A stretch of DNA of 64,000 bases from Temnothorax longispinosus (GCF_030848805.1 NC_092360.1:3162001-3226000), one strand, 5' to 3'; shown: positions 24,210 through 35,695, counted from the stretch's first letter. Notes: generated from the sequence alone by a model not told the origin. Numbers and translations: made by a program.

Positions 24210-24753
24210 GAGATCTTTAACCAGGGATCAGACAAACCGTTAACGATCTCTGATTGGTTCCGTTGTTTGGGGTCAAACCGGAAGTGTGAGAGAGAAAGTT
24301 ATATAAAGCTAACCAAAAGAAATCCTAGCCGACCTAGTTATAAGTGTTCGTCAAAACTAGAGCTCGGAATACTCGAGTATCTATAGAGATCCATTCGCTC
24401 GCCTGTTACCCGTTGTATACAGATTTGAACAGGTTCCACGGGTACCTAGAGATAATTCGAGTTAGGTTAGGCACCCATACGATGCGGGTACCTGTACGAT
24501 ACGAGTACCCGAATTATCCGGATACCCGCGGAACCAGTCCAGATCCATATAATACAACGGGTAATGGGCAAGCGGGCGGGTACCCGGATACCTGGTGTTA
24601 TCCGGTTCTTTTTCTGAGCTCTAATATTTATTTTTATACTGAGCCTATACATTATTTACTAATATTTATTCAACAGTCAAAATAAACCTCCACCAAAAAC
24701 GTCATATCCGCGATTTGACCCCACATTGTCCGATCTCTGATTAAGGATCTCTA
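24210..24753. mobile_element. Insertion with TAGAGATC ends, host of a nested palindromic element
   Basis: Left end TAGAGATCTTTAACCAGGGA and right end TTAAGGATCTCTA are inverted, followed on both sides by a GGGGTCAAA block. TGCCCG flanks both ends and copy 2 (30760) has a single uninterrupted GTTAGTTGCCCATACA, so this is a real insertion with a short target duplication. A second element is nested at 24357-24630. Confidence 0.7.
24357..24630. mobile_element. Self-similar palindromic element built from GGTACCCG/GGATACC motifs
   Basis: Ends AGAGCTCGGAA and TTCTGAGCTCT are inverted. The interior repeats variants of GGGTACC, GGATACC and CGAGTA in both orientations many times, with ACCCGTTGTAT and ATACAACGGGT arms at about 24410 and 24555. 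No ORF of interest. Confidence 0.65.
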
Positions 24754-25317
24754 GGTGCCCGTACACAATAATAAAAATGTTTGAAGTTTAAGAAAATATA
24801 ATTAAATAAATATTTATGCGCATGCATACACAATTATAAGAAATTTAACCACTTACATTTAATAAAAAATAAAAAATAAACTAAAAAAAGAAAGCATACT
24901 GAAATAATTTCAATCAAAATGCACAGTAGACTAAAAATAAAATATTTTTTAGCAAAGTAGCAAGTATTTTATTTGGCAAAAATATTATTGAATACCAAAA
25001 AACAAAATTTGTTGCAGAGATAAGAAAAACTACCATAAACCTTATCAGGATTGATAAAACAGAAATATATTTTTAAAAATAAAAACATAACATTCTATAA
25101 ATATTGAAAATTTTTACTTATACGCGATAAAGTTACAAAAGCATTGTACAGTTTTACATGGGTTTTCAACTTTTCACGCGAAGCGTGGTCCACACCCCAC
25201 ACCGCTTGGTGCTTACACGCGAAAAATGTAAGAGAAAATGAGCTTCTTTAATTTGTTGTATTTTTTTCTTGATATTTAATGATATTTTGTCAACACAGTA
25301 CGTACAATTTTCTAATA

Positions 25318-25694
25318 TCCCTGGTGAAAAAATTTCTCATATTTCTCATATTTTCTCAGAAATTTTGCAAGAATTGGGACTTATGAAAAATTCTGAAAAA
25401 ATATATAAAATTTTTCAGATACATTCAGAAATAATTGGATGAAGATTTTTGAAATATTTCAGTATTCGTATGAAAATTTCTGATAAATTGCACAGATCTT
25501 TTCATATTTATTCAGATTTCTACAAAGATATATTAGCAAAAAGTATTTTATTCTTATTTTATTTGAGTTTTTCTGAAAAACGTTCCAAATCGTATAAAAA
25601 ATCTGAAAAATTTTTAATATTCTGAGAAAATCTAAAAATTTTTATCGAAATTCTGATTAATATGAAAAAGTCTGAGATATTTTTCCACCAGGGA
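25318..25694. mobile_element. MITE with TCCCTGGTG ends and reiterated TTCTGAAAAAT interior
   Basis: Ends TCCCTGGTGAAAAAATTTCT and its inverse are flanked by TA. Copy 2 of the duplicated unit (31315-31330) lacks the element, confirming the insertion. Nearly the whole 377 bp interior consists of degenerate TTCTGAAAAAT/ATTTTTCAGAA units in both orientations. TA target suggests a Tc1/mariner-type mobiliser. Confidence 0.85.
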
Positions 25695-26571
25695 TATTAA
25701 TAAAATAAAACATTTCAGCAAAATGTTTAAAAACTTTAATCTTTGTTTATATGGAAAACTTAAAAATTGTTGATTTAGTCGGATTAATTAAGATTTGAAT
25801 ATCTTAAAAACTAGACGTTTTCGCACCTATAGCATTCAATTACACTTTATAAGTGCTACGTGCCGGACAAATTTCATCAAAATCAGGCCGGGTCGGATAC
25901 GGAAGTCCTACCTGATTTTTACTCTCCACTATCGAAAAATGAAGCTCACGTCATGGTAATTTCTTCGATCGAGAATACATACCTACCTTTCATTCGACGG
26001 TGTTCCGAGATTTAACGCGTATAATAAAAAACATTTAGAACCTGTACATTTATAACACATCAGGTTTATTAAAACTTACTAACAATGAGATTAGAAATCA
26101 TCTCAGATGACCGATTACTTTACAAAAATTAATAAAATATATCAGTAAGAATTTATGTTATAAATTCGAAATAACAATATAAGTTTGAATAAGGTCATGA
26201 GTATATATTTATAATAAATAAATAATAATGTATAATTATATAACAGTTAATATATGTTTAATAAAAAAATAACAATGAAAAAATCAATGAAAACATATGT
26301 GTAAATATTTAGAAAAGAAATAACAAGTAATTTAAAATAATTGTTATAAATTTACTTCCTACTTTTGATACCATTTCCTAATATACTTTTTATAGCCAGA
26401 TACCTTTTTGTACCTTTTTTACAGAGATCATTTTTTTTTACTTCAATTACATGCTTAAAATTTTTCAATATTTCTAAGAAAAAAATTTTTTTTCAACGTT
26501 ACGTATATATACTCGATCAATTGACCGCTTACTGTCTTTCTTACAATTATATTTAGATCAACCCCCCCATG

Positions 26572-26585
26572 CGCGCGCGCGCGCG

Positions 26586-26631
<46 letters not shown>
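26572..26631. repeat. (CG)n(CA)n microsatellite
   Basis: A GCGCGC run followed by a long CA tract. The orthologous position in copy 2 (33653-33675) has only a short CA tract. Confidence 0.9.
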
Positions 26632-26634
<3 letters not shown>

Positions 26635-26764
26635 TGGGCAGTGGATTATTTTAAATGATAAAGAGTCAGCCTATTAGTTTACATCGATTTCTTGATACGC
26701 GTATTAAGTAATATATTTGAGCTGATCAGCCAATAAACAAACTAATTTACTAATTATTTACTAT

Positions 26765-27237
26765 TTAACCCGTTGACTGTGTATGACGGCTATAGCCACA
26801 ACGTAGACAAAACAAAGTAAAACTTTCTGAATTTGCTTGAAACTTGTTACTCGGGGGTTTCTGGGGTCGCTGATTACGAATCCGAAGTCAGATGTACAAA
26901 ATTCAAAATGGCGGATCCAATATGGCGGATTAAAATTACAAGAAAAGGTCTGATTTTCATGAAGTTTGGTACTCTTATGTTTTTTGGGTCTCTGAATCCG
27001 AATATAAAATCAGATTTTCAAAATTCAAAATAATAATAATAAAATTCCGTCTATTTTTTGTAATTTTGATCCGTCATATTGGACCCGCCATTTTGAATTT
27101 TGTAAATCTGACATCATATTCGGATTCAGAGACCCAAAAAACATAAGGGTATCAAGTTTCATAATAATCCAATGAACTTTCTTTCAACACACTTTTGGCC
27201 CAAATAGTAAAATTCTCTTACACAGCCAATGGGTTAA
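26765..27237. mobile_element. TTAA-flanked MITE with internal foldback
   Basis: Ends TTAACCCGTTGACTGTGTA and TACACAGCCAATGGGTTAA are inverted and include the TTAA target. Copy 2 has a single TTAA at 33808-33811 at the same position, giving precise presence/absence proof. The interior is itself an inverted repeat around CAAAATTCAAAATGGCGG and GGGTCTCTGAATCCGAATAT. TTAA target and clean site point to a piggyBac-type mobiliser. Confidence 0.88.
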
Positions 27238-27309
27238 TACGCGTATCAAGTGATCGATGTAAACTAGGCCAATATGCTCGATAGATAGTTTTTATTACAC
27301 TTATTGTTA

Positions 27310-27445
27310 GGGCCGGTTGTTCCAACCTGTTGGTAAGCTAACTAATAGATAAATCATATGTCTATCTTTGTCTAATGTAAAAGATAAACAAAGACATATA
27401 TATGATTTAACTGTTAGTTTACCAACAGGTTGGAACAACCGGCCC
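27310..27445. mobile_element. 136 bp MITE with GGGCCGGTTGTTCCAACC ends and 9 bp target duplication
   Basis: TIRs of about 27 bp starting GGGCCGGTTGTTCCAACCTG. TTATTGTTA occurs on both sides (27301-27309, 27446-27454) and only once in copy 2 (33875-33883). A 9 bp duplication is typical of Mutator-like elements; that family call is an inference. Confidence 0.88.
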
Positions 27446-27636
27446 TTATTGTTAGAGAGATCGCGATCGATGCGCGCTGGCCGACAGACAGAGCCAATAA
27501 AGGGGAGAACGCAAGAATCGACAGTACCGAATGAACGATATTTGATATCACGCGTTGAGTCTCATCGAGGCCGTGAACGTATTCTCGGACGTGTGTACTG
27601 TTATAGTATAATTATTCGAATGGTAACGTATATATA

Positions 27637-27744
27637 ATGTCTTACACCGATAATCTCCCGAATGAAGCAGATCCACTGTTAGAGGATGACAATGTGGACA
27701 AGAGAGAAATACGAGGGAAGCAATTCGCGCTCGCAAAAAGTTAA
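27637..27744 (+). CDS. Short ORF of 35 aa in the duplicated unit
   Basis: ATG to TAA, reading MSYTDNLPNEADPLLEDDNV, then DKREIRGKQFALAKS, after a GC-richer leader. The same ORF in copy 2 (34069) is stopped after DKR by one substitution (GAGAGAAAT to GAGATAAAT), with a D-to-G and other changes. The acidic dileucine-like start resembles the N-terminus of a membrane protein, but no further exon was found. It may be the remnant of a duplicated first exon or fortuitous. Confidence 0.25.
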   Translation: MSYTDNLPNEADPLLEDDNVDKREIRGKQFALAKS

Positions 27745-27765
27745 GGATAAATATATATTTTTTTT

Positions 27766-28055
27766 AAGGATCCTATTTAATCCTTCCTTTGTGGAATTAA
27801 TAACGTCACTATAAATATTGCAGCTAGTGGTAGCAGTATTATTGACCCAAAACTCCCAAGCTCCCCAAGCTTGACGACCAATTTTAAATTTAATGTCTCC
27901 TCCGAAAAATAGTCCAGTTTCTCCGCACGAGCTCCACTCGTACGGAGGGTGCAGTTTGGAATATAAAAATTCCTGTGATCAGGTAGACTCGAATCCGGTT
28001 CTTCGGGGTTACGAGTCTGGCACTTTATCACAAGACCACACTGCTACCTTCGCGT
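27766..28055 (-). mobile_element. tRNA-derived SINE, full-length copy
   Basis: On the minus strand it starts with a tRNA-like head carrying an A box (TGTGGTCTTGTGATAAAGTG) and B box (GGATTCGAGTCT), then a body with GATCACAGGAATTTTTATAT and the GCTTGGGGAGCTTGGGAGTT tail region. Flanked by ATATATATTTTTTTT on both sides (about 27751 and 28056). Absent from copy 2 at the same place. Confidence 0.85.
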
Positions 28056-29276
28056 ATATATATTTTTTTTCGAAAAGGTCCTTTAATTGTCTCTTATAGA
28101 AGAGACATTTCGTACAGCATATCACTCTATTCTCTCTAAGTTGTGACGCTTGGGCGATATATATTTATAAAAAAATCATGTAACATTGCTAGTCTTATAG
28201 AAGATAATGATTCTTTTAATTTACATTTTATCTTCACATTGATATATTATTATTTAGTTAAATACATTTGACAACATGATATATATTACTTAAGCACCTT
28301 AACTGTAATCTAGTTTACTCGTCATATATCATAAACTGTAAACTTTTGTGCTTTCGTTATCTAATCTATAGACATACAAGCATTTATTTATGTTCTCTAA
28401 TTACTCAAATATTATACGAAGAGACTTTTGTCTTATAACAGTATGTCTTATTACGTGCAATTATATCACGGTATACAATTAAGTAAATAAAATTTGTAGG
28501 ATTTAATATACTTTGTTGAGTACACTTATCTTACCTGTTACATGAAGTTACTATCTTGTCATATCATATTTTTGCATCCTCAAATATGTTTACTTCTCAC
28601 AATTTATATGTATATAAAAGTTACCGATTACAATGTATATATTTTTAATATTTATATAGATATTTTGTAATTCTTCTAGTAAGTGGTGTGCATTTAGGCG
28701 ATGCGCGATGTAAGAACAACTTTTACGTGATACAGGACTGCTGTTCTGTTCTTTTTGTCTCTTTAAGATTTTTAATTTGAATGTGTAACAGCAAACTATG
28801 TTATAAAAATCAAGTACACCACGGACACTTAATTCATCTGACAATTTATTTTGTTTAATAGTATGAAAAAGGAAGTAGGATGGCATCGCATGTAGTCGAT
28901 GTCAGAATAATTGACACTTTTATTTTGTAGGTAACTTTTATAATTTTATATTTAAGAACAGTAGGTACCATGGTAGGTACACTCCGTCAAAAAGTTGGAA
29001 ATGAATATGGCGATTTGCACAACTAATAACATGGCAGTGTGCTAAAGGGTTTATATATATCGCCTATTTCAAAATTCAAAACAACGTGAACTGTACATAA
29101 AACTCATTATCCCAACGAAATATCTGTTGTTCGAACGGAAGTCCGATTCAGTCGGCAATGCAAAAAAAAAATGAGATGCAATGGTAAATTTTCTTTGAAA
29201 AATATTTGTAATATAATATAAACATATAAAAATTTTTATATAGATGGAATTTGATGCAGATGAAAATAAAACGTAC

Positions 29277-29384
29277 ATAATCATTGTACTTTTTACGAAG
29301 TATTATTCGATCTTTTACATTTGGAATCAATTGTTCAAAGTCACGGAAATTGCAGTCCTTTAAAAGATCACTCAAATTATCCAT
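29277..29384 (-). CDS. Possible exon encoding a SAM-like helix segment
   Basis: The minus-strand ATG at 29384 reads MDNLSDLLKDCNFRDFEQLI, then PNVKDRIILRKKYNDY, up to a GTACGT donor after 29277. The spacing of hydrophobics and the LIP.V..R..LRKKY ending recall SAM-domain-like N-termini, but this is pattern resemblance only. No partner exon was found. It lies just past the end of duplicated copy 1. Confidence 0.25.
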
Positions 29385-29714
29385 ATTGTTAATTTTATTT
29401 TTTGTGTAAGATAAATTACAGGAACACACACACATGTAGTGAACATTAATTAATTTTTACAATGAACACGTGCGTATTTTAAGTCCACACCATTTAATAC
29501 AAAGAACTTTTTTATTCTAAATTAAAAATAATTTCAAAGAATTATTTAAGAGTAATATTTTTTTTCTTTAATTATTTTCTATATACTACTAGAAATATAT
29601 TACACATAAGATTTTTGCCGCGTGTGCCCCTGTTGAAAGACAGCTCGGCCACCACACTAGCCAGCCAGAAATTTCTTTCAGGTTAGTCTTTGAGGGTATT
29701 ATTAACCTCGCTGT

Positions 29715-29797
29715 AATATTGCGGCTAGTGGTAGCAGTATTATTGACCCAAAAACTCCCAAGCTCTCCAAGCTTGACGACCAATTTCAAATTTAAAC
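29715..29797 (-). mobile_element. Truncated SINE copy (3' part)
   Basis: Shares GCTAGTGGTAGCAGTATTAT and the following AAGCTTGACGACCAATTT with the SINE at 27766, but lacks the tRNA-like head. Confidence 0.75.
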
Positions 29798-30021
29798 TAA
29801 CAAAATGATTTTTAAACCAAAATATGTTTACTTTGGTTTTGAATTCGTCTGTCTATTTTGACAGTTTTCAACGTCGCTCCGAAATTACCATTCAAAATGT
29901 ATACTTTTCTATAATTTTTTAACAATGCAGAATAAAAAGTACTATTTTAAGTAAATTCATTGTTTTGATAAGAGTTATCCGAATAAAAAAATTACCTCTT
30001 TTTATTTAAAATTTAAAAAAC

Positions 30022-30234
30022 TTTACATTGCTTCTTCATAATTACAGTATTATAGATCGTTACCACTGCTCCTATTTTATTTCGCTCATAAAGCTCTTCT
30101 TACGAGGAAGCTTGTATTTTATTTGATGCATAGTTATTAGTATTTATTAGTTTGGCTTTCTCATAGAGGAAGCTTTATGAGCAAAATAAAATAGGAGTAA
30201 TGGTAGCGACCTGTATGATGAGGAAGCAATGTGC
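30022..30234. repeat. Foldback element with CACATTGCTTCCTC-type ends
   Basis: Inverted arms: ACATTGCTTCTTCAT at 30025 and ATGAGGAAGCAATGT at 30217. The arms include CTCCTATTTTATTT, CTCATAAAGCT and AGGAAGCTT blocks. No coding content. Confidence 0.75.
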
Positions 30235-30384
30235 AAGTTTCTAATTTGCACACTCTTCTTAACTTTAAATTTAACCTTTTTATATGAATTGATAGAGGGT
30301 CAGCTTAATAGTACAAGTGGGGTTTTATAATCGACGAAATAATGTCAAAACGATGTTGAGTTTGGGAGTTCGGGTTACATCGTC

Positions 30385-30710
30385 TATATATGGACTTCGC
30401 ATATGGACATTTGATATAAAGCTGGGTCTAATCAACCAAATATTAAAGAATTATATATAAAATAGAGGTAGAAAAGACTGAAAAATATAATAGAATTATA
30501 AATAGCCCAATATTTCAAAATTGGCGGAAGTTAAAGCAACCACGGACATTTCTCAAAAAATTTCTTTAATTCTCAATTTCTTCTCAATTTTCAATTTCTT
30601 TAATTCTATTATATTTTTCAGTTTTTTTCTACCCCTATTTAATATATAATACTTTAAAATCTGGTTGATTAGACCTAGCTTTTTATACGATCAAAGTTCT
30701 ATATACGGAG
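30385..30710. repeat. Imperfect inverted repeat
   Basis: Left GCTGGGTCTAATCAACCA (30421) and right TGGTTGATTAGACCTAGCT (30662) are inverted, with flanking TATATATGGACTT / AGTTCTATATACGG and internal GAAAAATATAATAGAATTA / TAATTCTATTATATTTTTC arms. Confidence 0.7.
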
Positions 30711-31609
30711 GTTTACGAAAACAAAGCTTCCTCCACGAGGAAGCAATATACAGTTAGTTGCCCATACAATAAGACAAATTTTCAAAATTTAAGAAAATAA
30801 TTAAATAAACACTTATGTGCATTCATACACTATTATAAGAAATTTAATCACCTACATTTATAATAAAAAGATAAGAATAAATAAACTGAAAAAGGAAAAG
30901 ATACTAAAATAATTTTAATCAAAATGTGCGGTAGACCATCTAAAAATAAGATATTTTTTAGCAAAGTATTTTATTTGGCAAAAATATTATTGAACACCAT
31001 TTGTTGCAAAGATAAGAAAAACTGCTATAAACCTTATATACCAGTATTGATAAAATAAAAATATATTTTTAAAAATAAGAACAAATAACATTTTATATAC
31101 ATATATATATATATATATATATTAAAAGTTTTACTTATACGATATAGTTACAAAAGCATTATATGATTTTACATGGGTTTTCAACTTTCCACACGAAGCA
31201 CGTGGTCCACCTCACACCCTTGATACTTACAGTGCGAAAAATGTAAGAAAATGAGCTTCTTTGATTTGTTGTATTTGTTTCTTATATTTTGTCAACACAT
31301 TACGTACAATTTTCTAATATATTAATATAAAATAAAACATTTCAGCGAAATATTTAAAAACTCTAATCTTTGTTTCAATGAAAAACTTAAAAATGGTTGA
31401 TTTAGTCAGATAATAATTAATATTTGAAGATATCTTGGAAACTAGACGTTTTCTCACATTCACACTTGTAATAATCGATTACATTTAGTAAGTACTACGT
31501 GCCGGACCATCAAAGTCGAGTCGGATACGAAAGTCTTACCTGATTTTTACTGCCCACTGTTGAAAAATGAGGCTCACTTCATAGTAATTTCTTTGATCGA
31601 GAATACATT

Positions 31610-31752
31610 CCACACAGCACACTTTATCTGAGGGACGTCCTACAGATAAAGTGGGATACCTCAATAACCGGTGGATATCCAGTGGATATTTAATATCCGG
31701 TGGATATCCAGCGGATGCACAAATGTCCCTCAAAATATCCTGTGCTGTGTGG
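31610..31752. mobile_element. MITE with CCACACAGCA ends built from GGATATCC motifs
   Basis: Ends CCACACAGCACACTTTATCT and TGCTGTGTGG are inverted. The interior repeats GGTGGATATCCAGYGGAT-like palindromes and GAGGGACGTCC. Copy 1 lacks it at the matching GAATACATACC site near 25975. A related element starts at 35853. Confidence 0.82.
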
Positions 31753-32242
31753 GATACCTATACCTTTCATTCGACATAGTGTTCCGAGATTTAACGCGCA
31801 TAAATCATAGAAAAGCATTTAGGACATGTACATTTATAGCACATCAGGTTAAAATTTACTGTTAAAATTTACTGACAATGAGGTTAAAAATCACATCAGA
31901 TGTCCGATTACTTTACAAAAATTAATAAAGTACATCAGTAAGAATTTATGTTATAAATTCGAAATAACATAATATAAGTTTGAATAAGGTTATGAGTATA
32001 TATAATATATTTATAATAAATAAATAATAATGTATAATTATATAACAGTTAATATATGTTTAATTAAAAAAATAACAATGAAAAATTCAATTAAAACATA
32101 TGTGTAAATGCTTAGAAGAGAAATAACAAGTAATTTAAAATAATTGTTATAAATTTACTTCCTACTTTTGATACCATTTCCTAATATCATACTTCTTGTA
32201 GCTAGATGCGTGTACTTGACGCCTTTTTGTACCTTTCTTACA

Positions 32243-33520
32243 GAAGTAAATTATAATAAGAGAAAACAAAACCGCTATGATACACAATCGAATAAGATAC
32301 AAGCCGTTTTTGGTCTAAGCTTAGATCTTAGGCAGCTCAATATTAATTTTTTCGTATATATGTATTTATTAATAATACATACAGATATGTTTCAACTTCT
32401 TACTGCGCGCCGATCACAGCCGGACTTGAAACACAGTTATCGTTGGAACATTAAAAACCCTTCCTTCCCTACAATTAAATCGACGTGATTTAATTTTTTA
32501 AAAACACTGTAAATAATTAAATCGCGTCGATTTAATTGTGGAGAGGGAAGGGTTTTTAATGTTCCAACGATAACTGTGTTTCAAGTCCGGCTGTGATCGG
32601 CGCGCAGTAAAAAGTTGGAATATATATGTATTATTAATAATACATATATACAGAAAAATTAATATTGAGCTGCCTAAGATCTAAGCTTAGACCGAAAACG
32701 GCTTGTATCTTATTAAATTTTTATAGATCAATCATGGAAAGAGACAGTTTAAAAAGGCAGATTGTGTGTTATGCTAATTTTATGGTTATTTATTGATTAT
32801 TGTTACAAAGACAAAGTGTTTGGAGTATTTTTTAAATTTACTGAATCAATCTCAAGTGTCATTTTATAAACATATCTTCTCATTTTAACGTCAAATTATA
32901 TATACTGCAAAAATTTTACATTTTTCTTATTTAAATGCTGATGCTATAGCTCTCGATTGCAATCGATTCGTTTAAGCTTTATGGTTTATGCGGTTACTTT
33001 GAGATCTTGAAATCAAAAGTACTGCACTAAATATTGGAACTTCTACTCGGCGTTGTAGACGGCATTGTAATAATTTGATAGTAACAATTTTTTACACGCA
33101 TTCAATGTTATAATGTAGAAAATTGAATAAAAGGAGAGAGAAAGAGAGAAAAAGGAAGAGGGAAATGGAAAGAAAAGAGTTACAATATATGTTATGTGCA
33201 AATAGAAATAATATATATTAGAAATGTACTAATGTAGAGTATTTGAAGCCGGTTCACCGGAAAGAACAAATCGGTATTTAGGAAAAGAAGAATTTATTTC
33301 AACAAATTTAACAAAACGATAATGCGTCCGAACGTTTTCGCTTCACACAATGATCTACATAGAATTGCCGCTTTAGCTCTATCTTTGTCGAACAGTAACC
33401 TTATACAATTCAAAATAACCTTTCTTTTATATTTACCTCTTAAAAAATTATTGTAGATTCGTTGTACCGCTTACAGATTTCAGCCCACGCAATTTCTTTA
33501 TCCCGAAGCGTTAAAGAATC
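32243..33520. other. Copy-2-specific insertion of about 1.28 kb
   Basis: Copy 1 joins TTTTTTACAG to AGATCATTTTTTTTTA directly (about 26415-26440), whereas copy 2 has this extra block. It contains the long hairpin at 32291-32712 and about 800 bp of unrecognised AT-rich sequence with a GA-rich patch at 33135-33180. Confidence 0.65.
32291..32712. repeat. Near-perfect hairpin with about 200 bp arms
   Basis: The left arm (32291-32495) and right arm (32517-32712) are almost perfect inverse copies. Landmarks are AAGATACAAGCCGTTTT, CTAAGCTTAGATCTTAGGCA, TACTGCGCGCCGATCACAGC and AACCCTTCCTTCCC on the left, each found inverted on the right. The loop is about 21 bp. If transcribed it would form a long dsRNA stem. 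Confidence 0.9.
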
Positions 33521-35108
33521 ATTTTTTTTTTACTTCAATTACATGCTTAAAATCTTTTAACATTTTTAAGAAAAAAAATTTTTTTCAACGTTACATACTC
33601 GATCAATTGACCGCTTACTGTCTTTCTTACAATTAGATTTAGATCAACCCCCCCTCCCCTCCCACACACACACAGACATATGTTGGGCAGTGGATTATTT
33701 TAAATGATAAAGAGTCAGTGGCCTAGGTTACATCGATCTCTATTAAGTAATATATTTGAGTTGATCGGCCAATATAATCAAACTAATTTTTACTAATTAT
33801 TTTCTATTTAATACGCGTATCAAGTGATCGATGTAAACTAGGCCAGTATGCTCGATAGATAGTTTTTATTACACTTATTGTTAGAGAGATCGCGATCGAT
33901 GCGCGCTGGCCGACGAACAGAGCCAATTAAAGGGAGAACGCAAGCGACAGTACCGAATGAACGGTCATGATATTTGATATCACGCGTTGAGTCTCATCGA
34001 GGCCGTGAACATATTCGGACGTGTGTATTATCATAGTATAATTATTCAAATGACGTATAATATAATAATGTCTTACACCGGTAATCCCCTGAATGAAGCA
34101 GATCCACTGTTAGGGGACGACAATGTGGACAAGAGATAAATACGAAGGAAGCGTTCGCGCTCGCAAAAAGTTAAGAATAAATATATATAAATTTTTTTTT
34201 GAAAAGATTCTTTAATTGTCTCTTGTAGAAGGTAATGATTTTTTGAATTTACATTTTATCTTCACATTGATATATTATTATTTAGTTAAATACATTTGAC
34301 AACATGATATATTACTTAAGCACCTTAACTGTAATCTAGTTTACTTCTTACAATTTATATGTATATAAAAGTTACCGATTACAATGTATATATCTTTAAT
34401 ATTTAAGTATTTTGTAATTCTTTTAGTAAGTGTGTACATTGAGGCGATGTAAGAACAACTTTTACGTAATACAGAACTGCTGTTCTGTACTTTTTTCTTT
34501 TTGTTAAAATTTTTAATTCGAATGTGTAACAGCAAACTATTTTATAAAAATTATGACCAAAGTACACCACGGACACTTAATTCATCTGACGTACAATTCA
34601 TTTCGTTTAATAGTATAAAAAAGGAAGTAGGATGGCATTGCGTGTAGTCGATGTCAGAATAATTGACACTTTTATTTTGTAGGTAACTTTTATAATTTTA
34701 TAATAAGTAAGAACAGTAGGTACCATGGTAGGTCCATCAAGAAGTTAGAAATGAATATGGCGGTTTGCACAACTAATAACATAGCACTGTGCTAAAGATT
34801 TATATATCGCCTATTTAAAAATTCAAACAACGTGAACTACATTATAGAACTCGTTATCCCAACGAAGTATCCGAACGTATTGGCATATTGTAAAAGATTC
34901 GCGACAATAAATAAAAACAGAGTTCGCGTTGGCATCGAAATCCGTTAAAACTGAAATCTCGTGAACAAAGAGCATAGAAAATTTTTTTTCTCTTGTTTGT
35001 CTAATTTTTTTTTTTTTTATAATTTTCGTTTCCTTTATGAAAGCAACATGCAAACTCACAGATTTCAAACGGAAACACCCTTTTAACATAGTTGAATCCG
35101 CAAGCCTT

Positions 35109-35695
35109 TACACAGTAAAAAATCGTGCGTCCAAATGTTAAAATTTTCTTGTGTTACCAAGATTTGACTATTATTTCAATGTAAAATTAACATACAACAG
35201 CATGTTATTATTTTCGTAACATTTTCATGTGTTATATTAATGTCAACGTGATAACTTAACATTTTATGTATGTCATTTAGAAATTGAATATTATTTTGAG
35301 TTCTTTTAACATAATTATTTCAAAAAATCAACACGCCTTAGAGTTATTTTAACATAAACAAAAGTTAAAGTAAATCTTCAAATAATCGTAAACTTTGACA
35401 TACAAAATAATCAAATTTACTACAATCAAATGTTCAAAACAACATTTCTCTTAAGTTGAAATAACTATCGTTTATTCAAATATGTTATATCGACATTTTT
35501 TACAAGTTATTTTTACATTATACTTAAAGTTAAAAGAACAAATATAAATGTAAAATATAGTGTCAATAAATTAACATTTCTAATTTGTCAACAAGTAACA
35601 CACGATGAATAAGTTATTTTAACTCAAAATTTAGAGTGGACTTTCTGGGACATTTGAAAAATGTTACGATTAACATTTTATTTTTTACTGTGTAA
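35109..35695. mobile_element. MITE with TACACAGTAAAAAAT ends and AACATTTT-rich interior
   Basis: TACACAGTAAAAAAT at the left and ATTTTTTACTGTGTA at the right. The 585 bp interior is dominated by degenerate AAAATGTTAA / TTAACATTTT and GTTATTTTAAC units in both orientations. No ORF. Confidence 0.85.

Larger units (their letters stand above)
24188..29135 (+). repeat. Direct duplicated unit, copy 1
   Basis: Colinear with 30752-34885 (copy 2) and, for its first part, with 42560-45342 (copy 3). Shared landmarks, copy 1 then copy 2: GTTAGTTGCCC (24196/30760), the GCAAAGTA-TTTTATTTGGCAA stretch (24953/30961), the cytosine run plus CA repeat (26560/33648), a 5'UTR-like block with a short ORF (27440-27744/33880-34140), and ATGTAGTCGATGTCAGAAT (28890/34646). 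Homology fades after CCCAACGAARTATC near 29120/34870. Copy 1 carries insertions absent from copy 2 (24210-24753, 25318-25694, 26765-27237, 27310-27445, 27766-28055). Whether the unit is a large TE or a duplicated genomic segment is unclear. Confidence 0.8.
30752..34885 (+). repeat. Direct duplicated unit, copy 2
   Basis: About 6.5 kb downstream of copy 1 and in the same orientation. It lacks the five copy-1 insertions, has its own insertions (31610-31752; about 32243-33520), and has deletions relative to copy 1 near 34230 and 34340, the latter between GTTTACT microhomologies. The short ORF of copy 1 is nonsense-mutated here. Confidence 0.8.

Noticed and set aside
26572..26631. CRISPR-like or telomere-like repeat
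   Set aside because: Simple CG/CA dinucleotide repeat without spacers; eukaryotic context.
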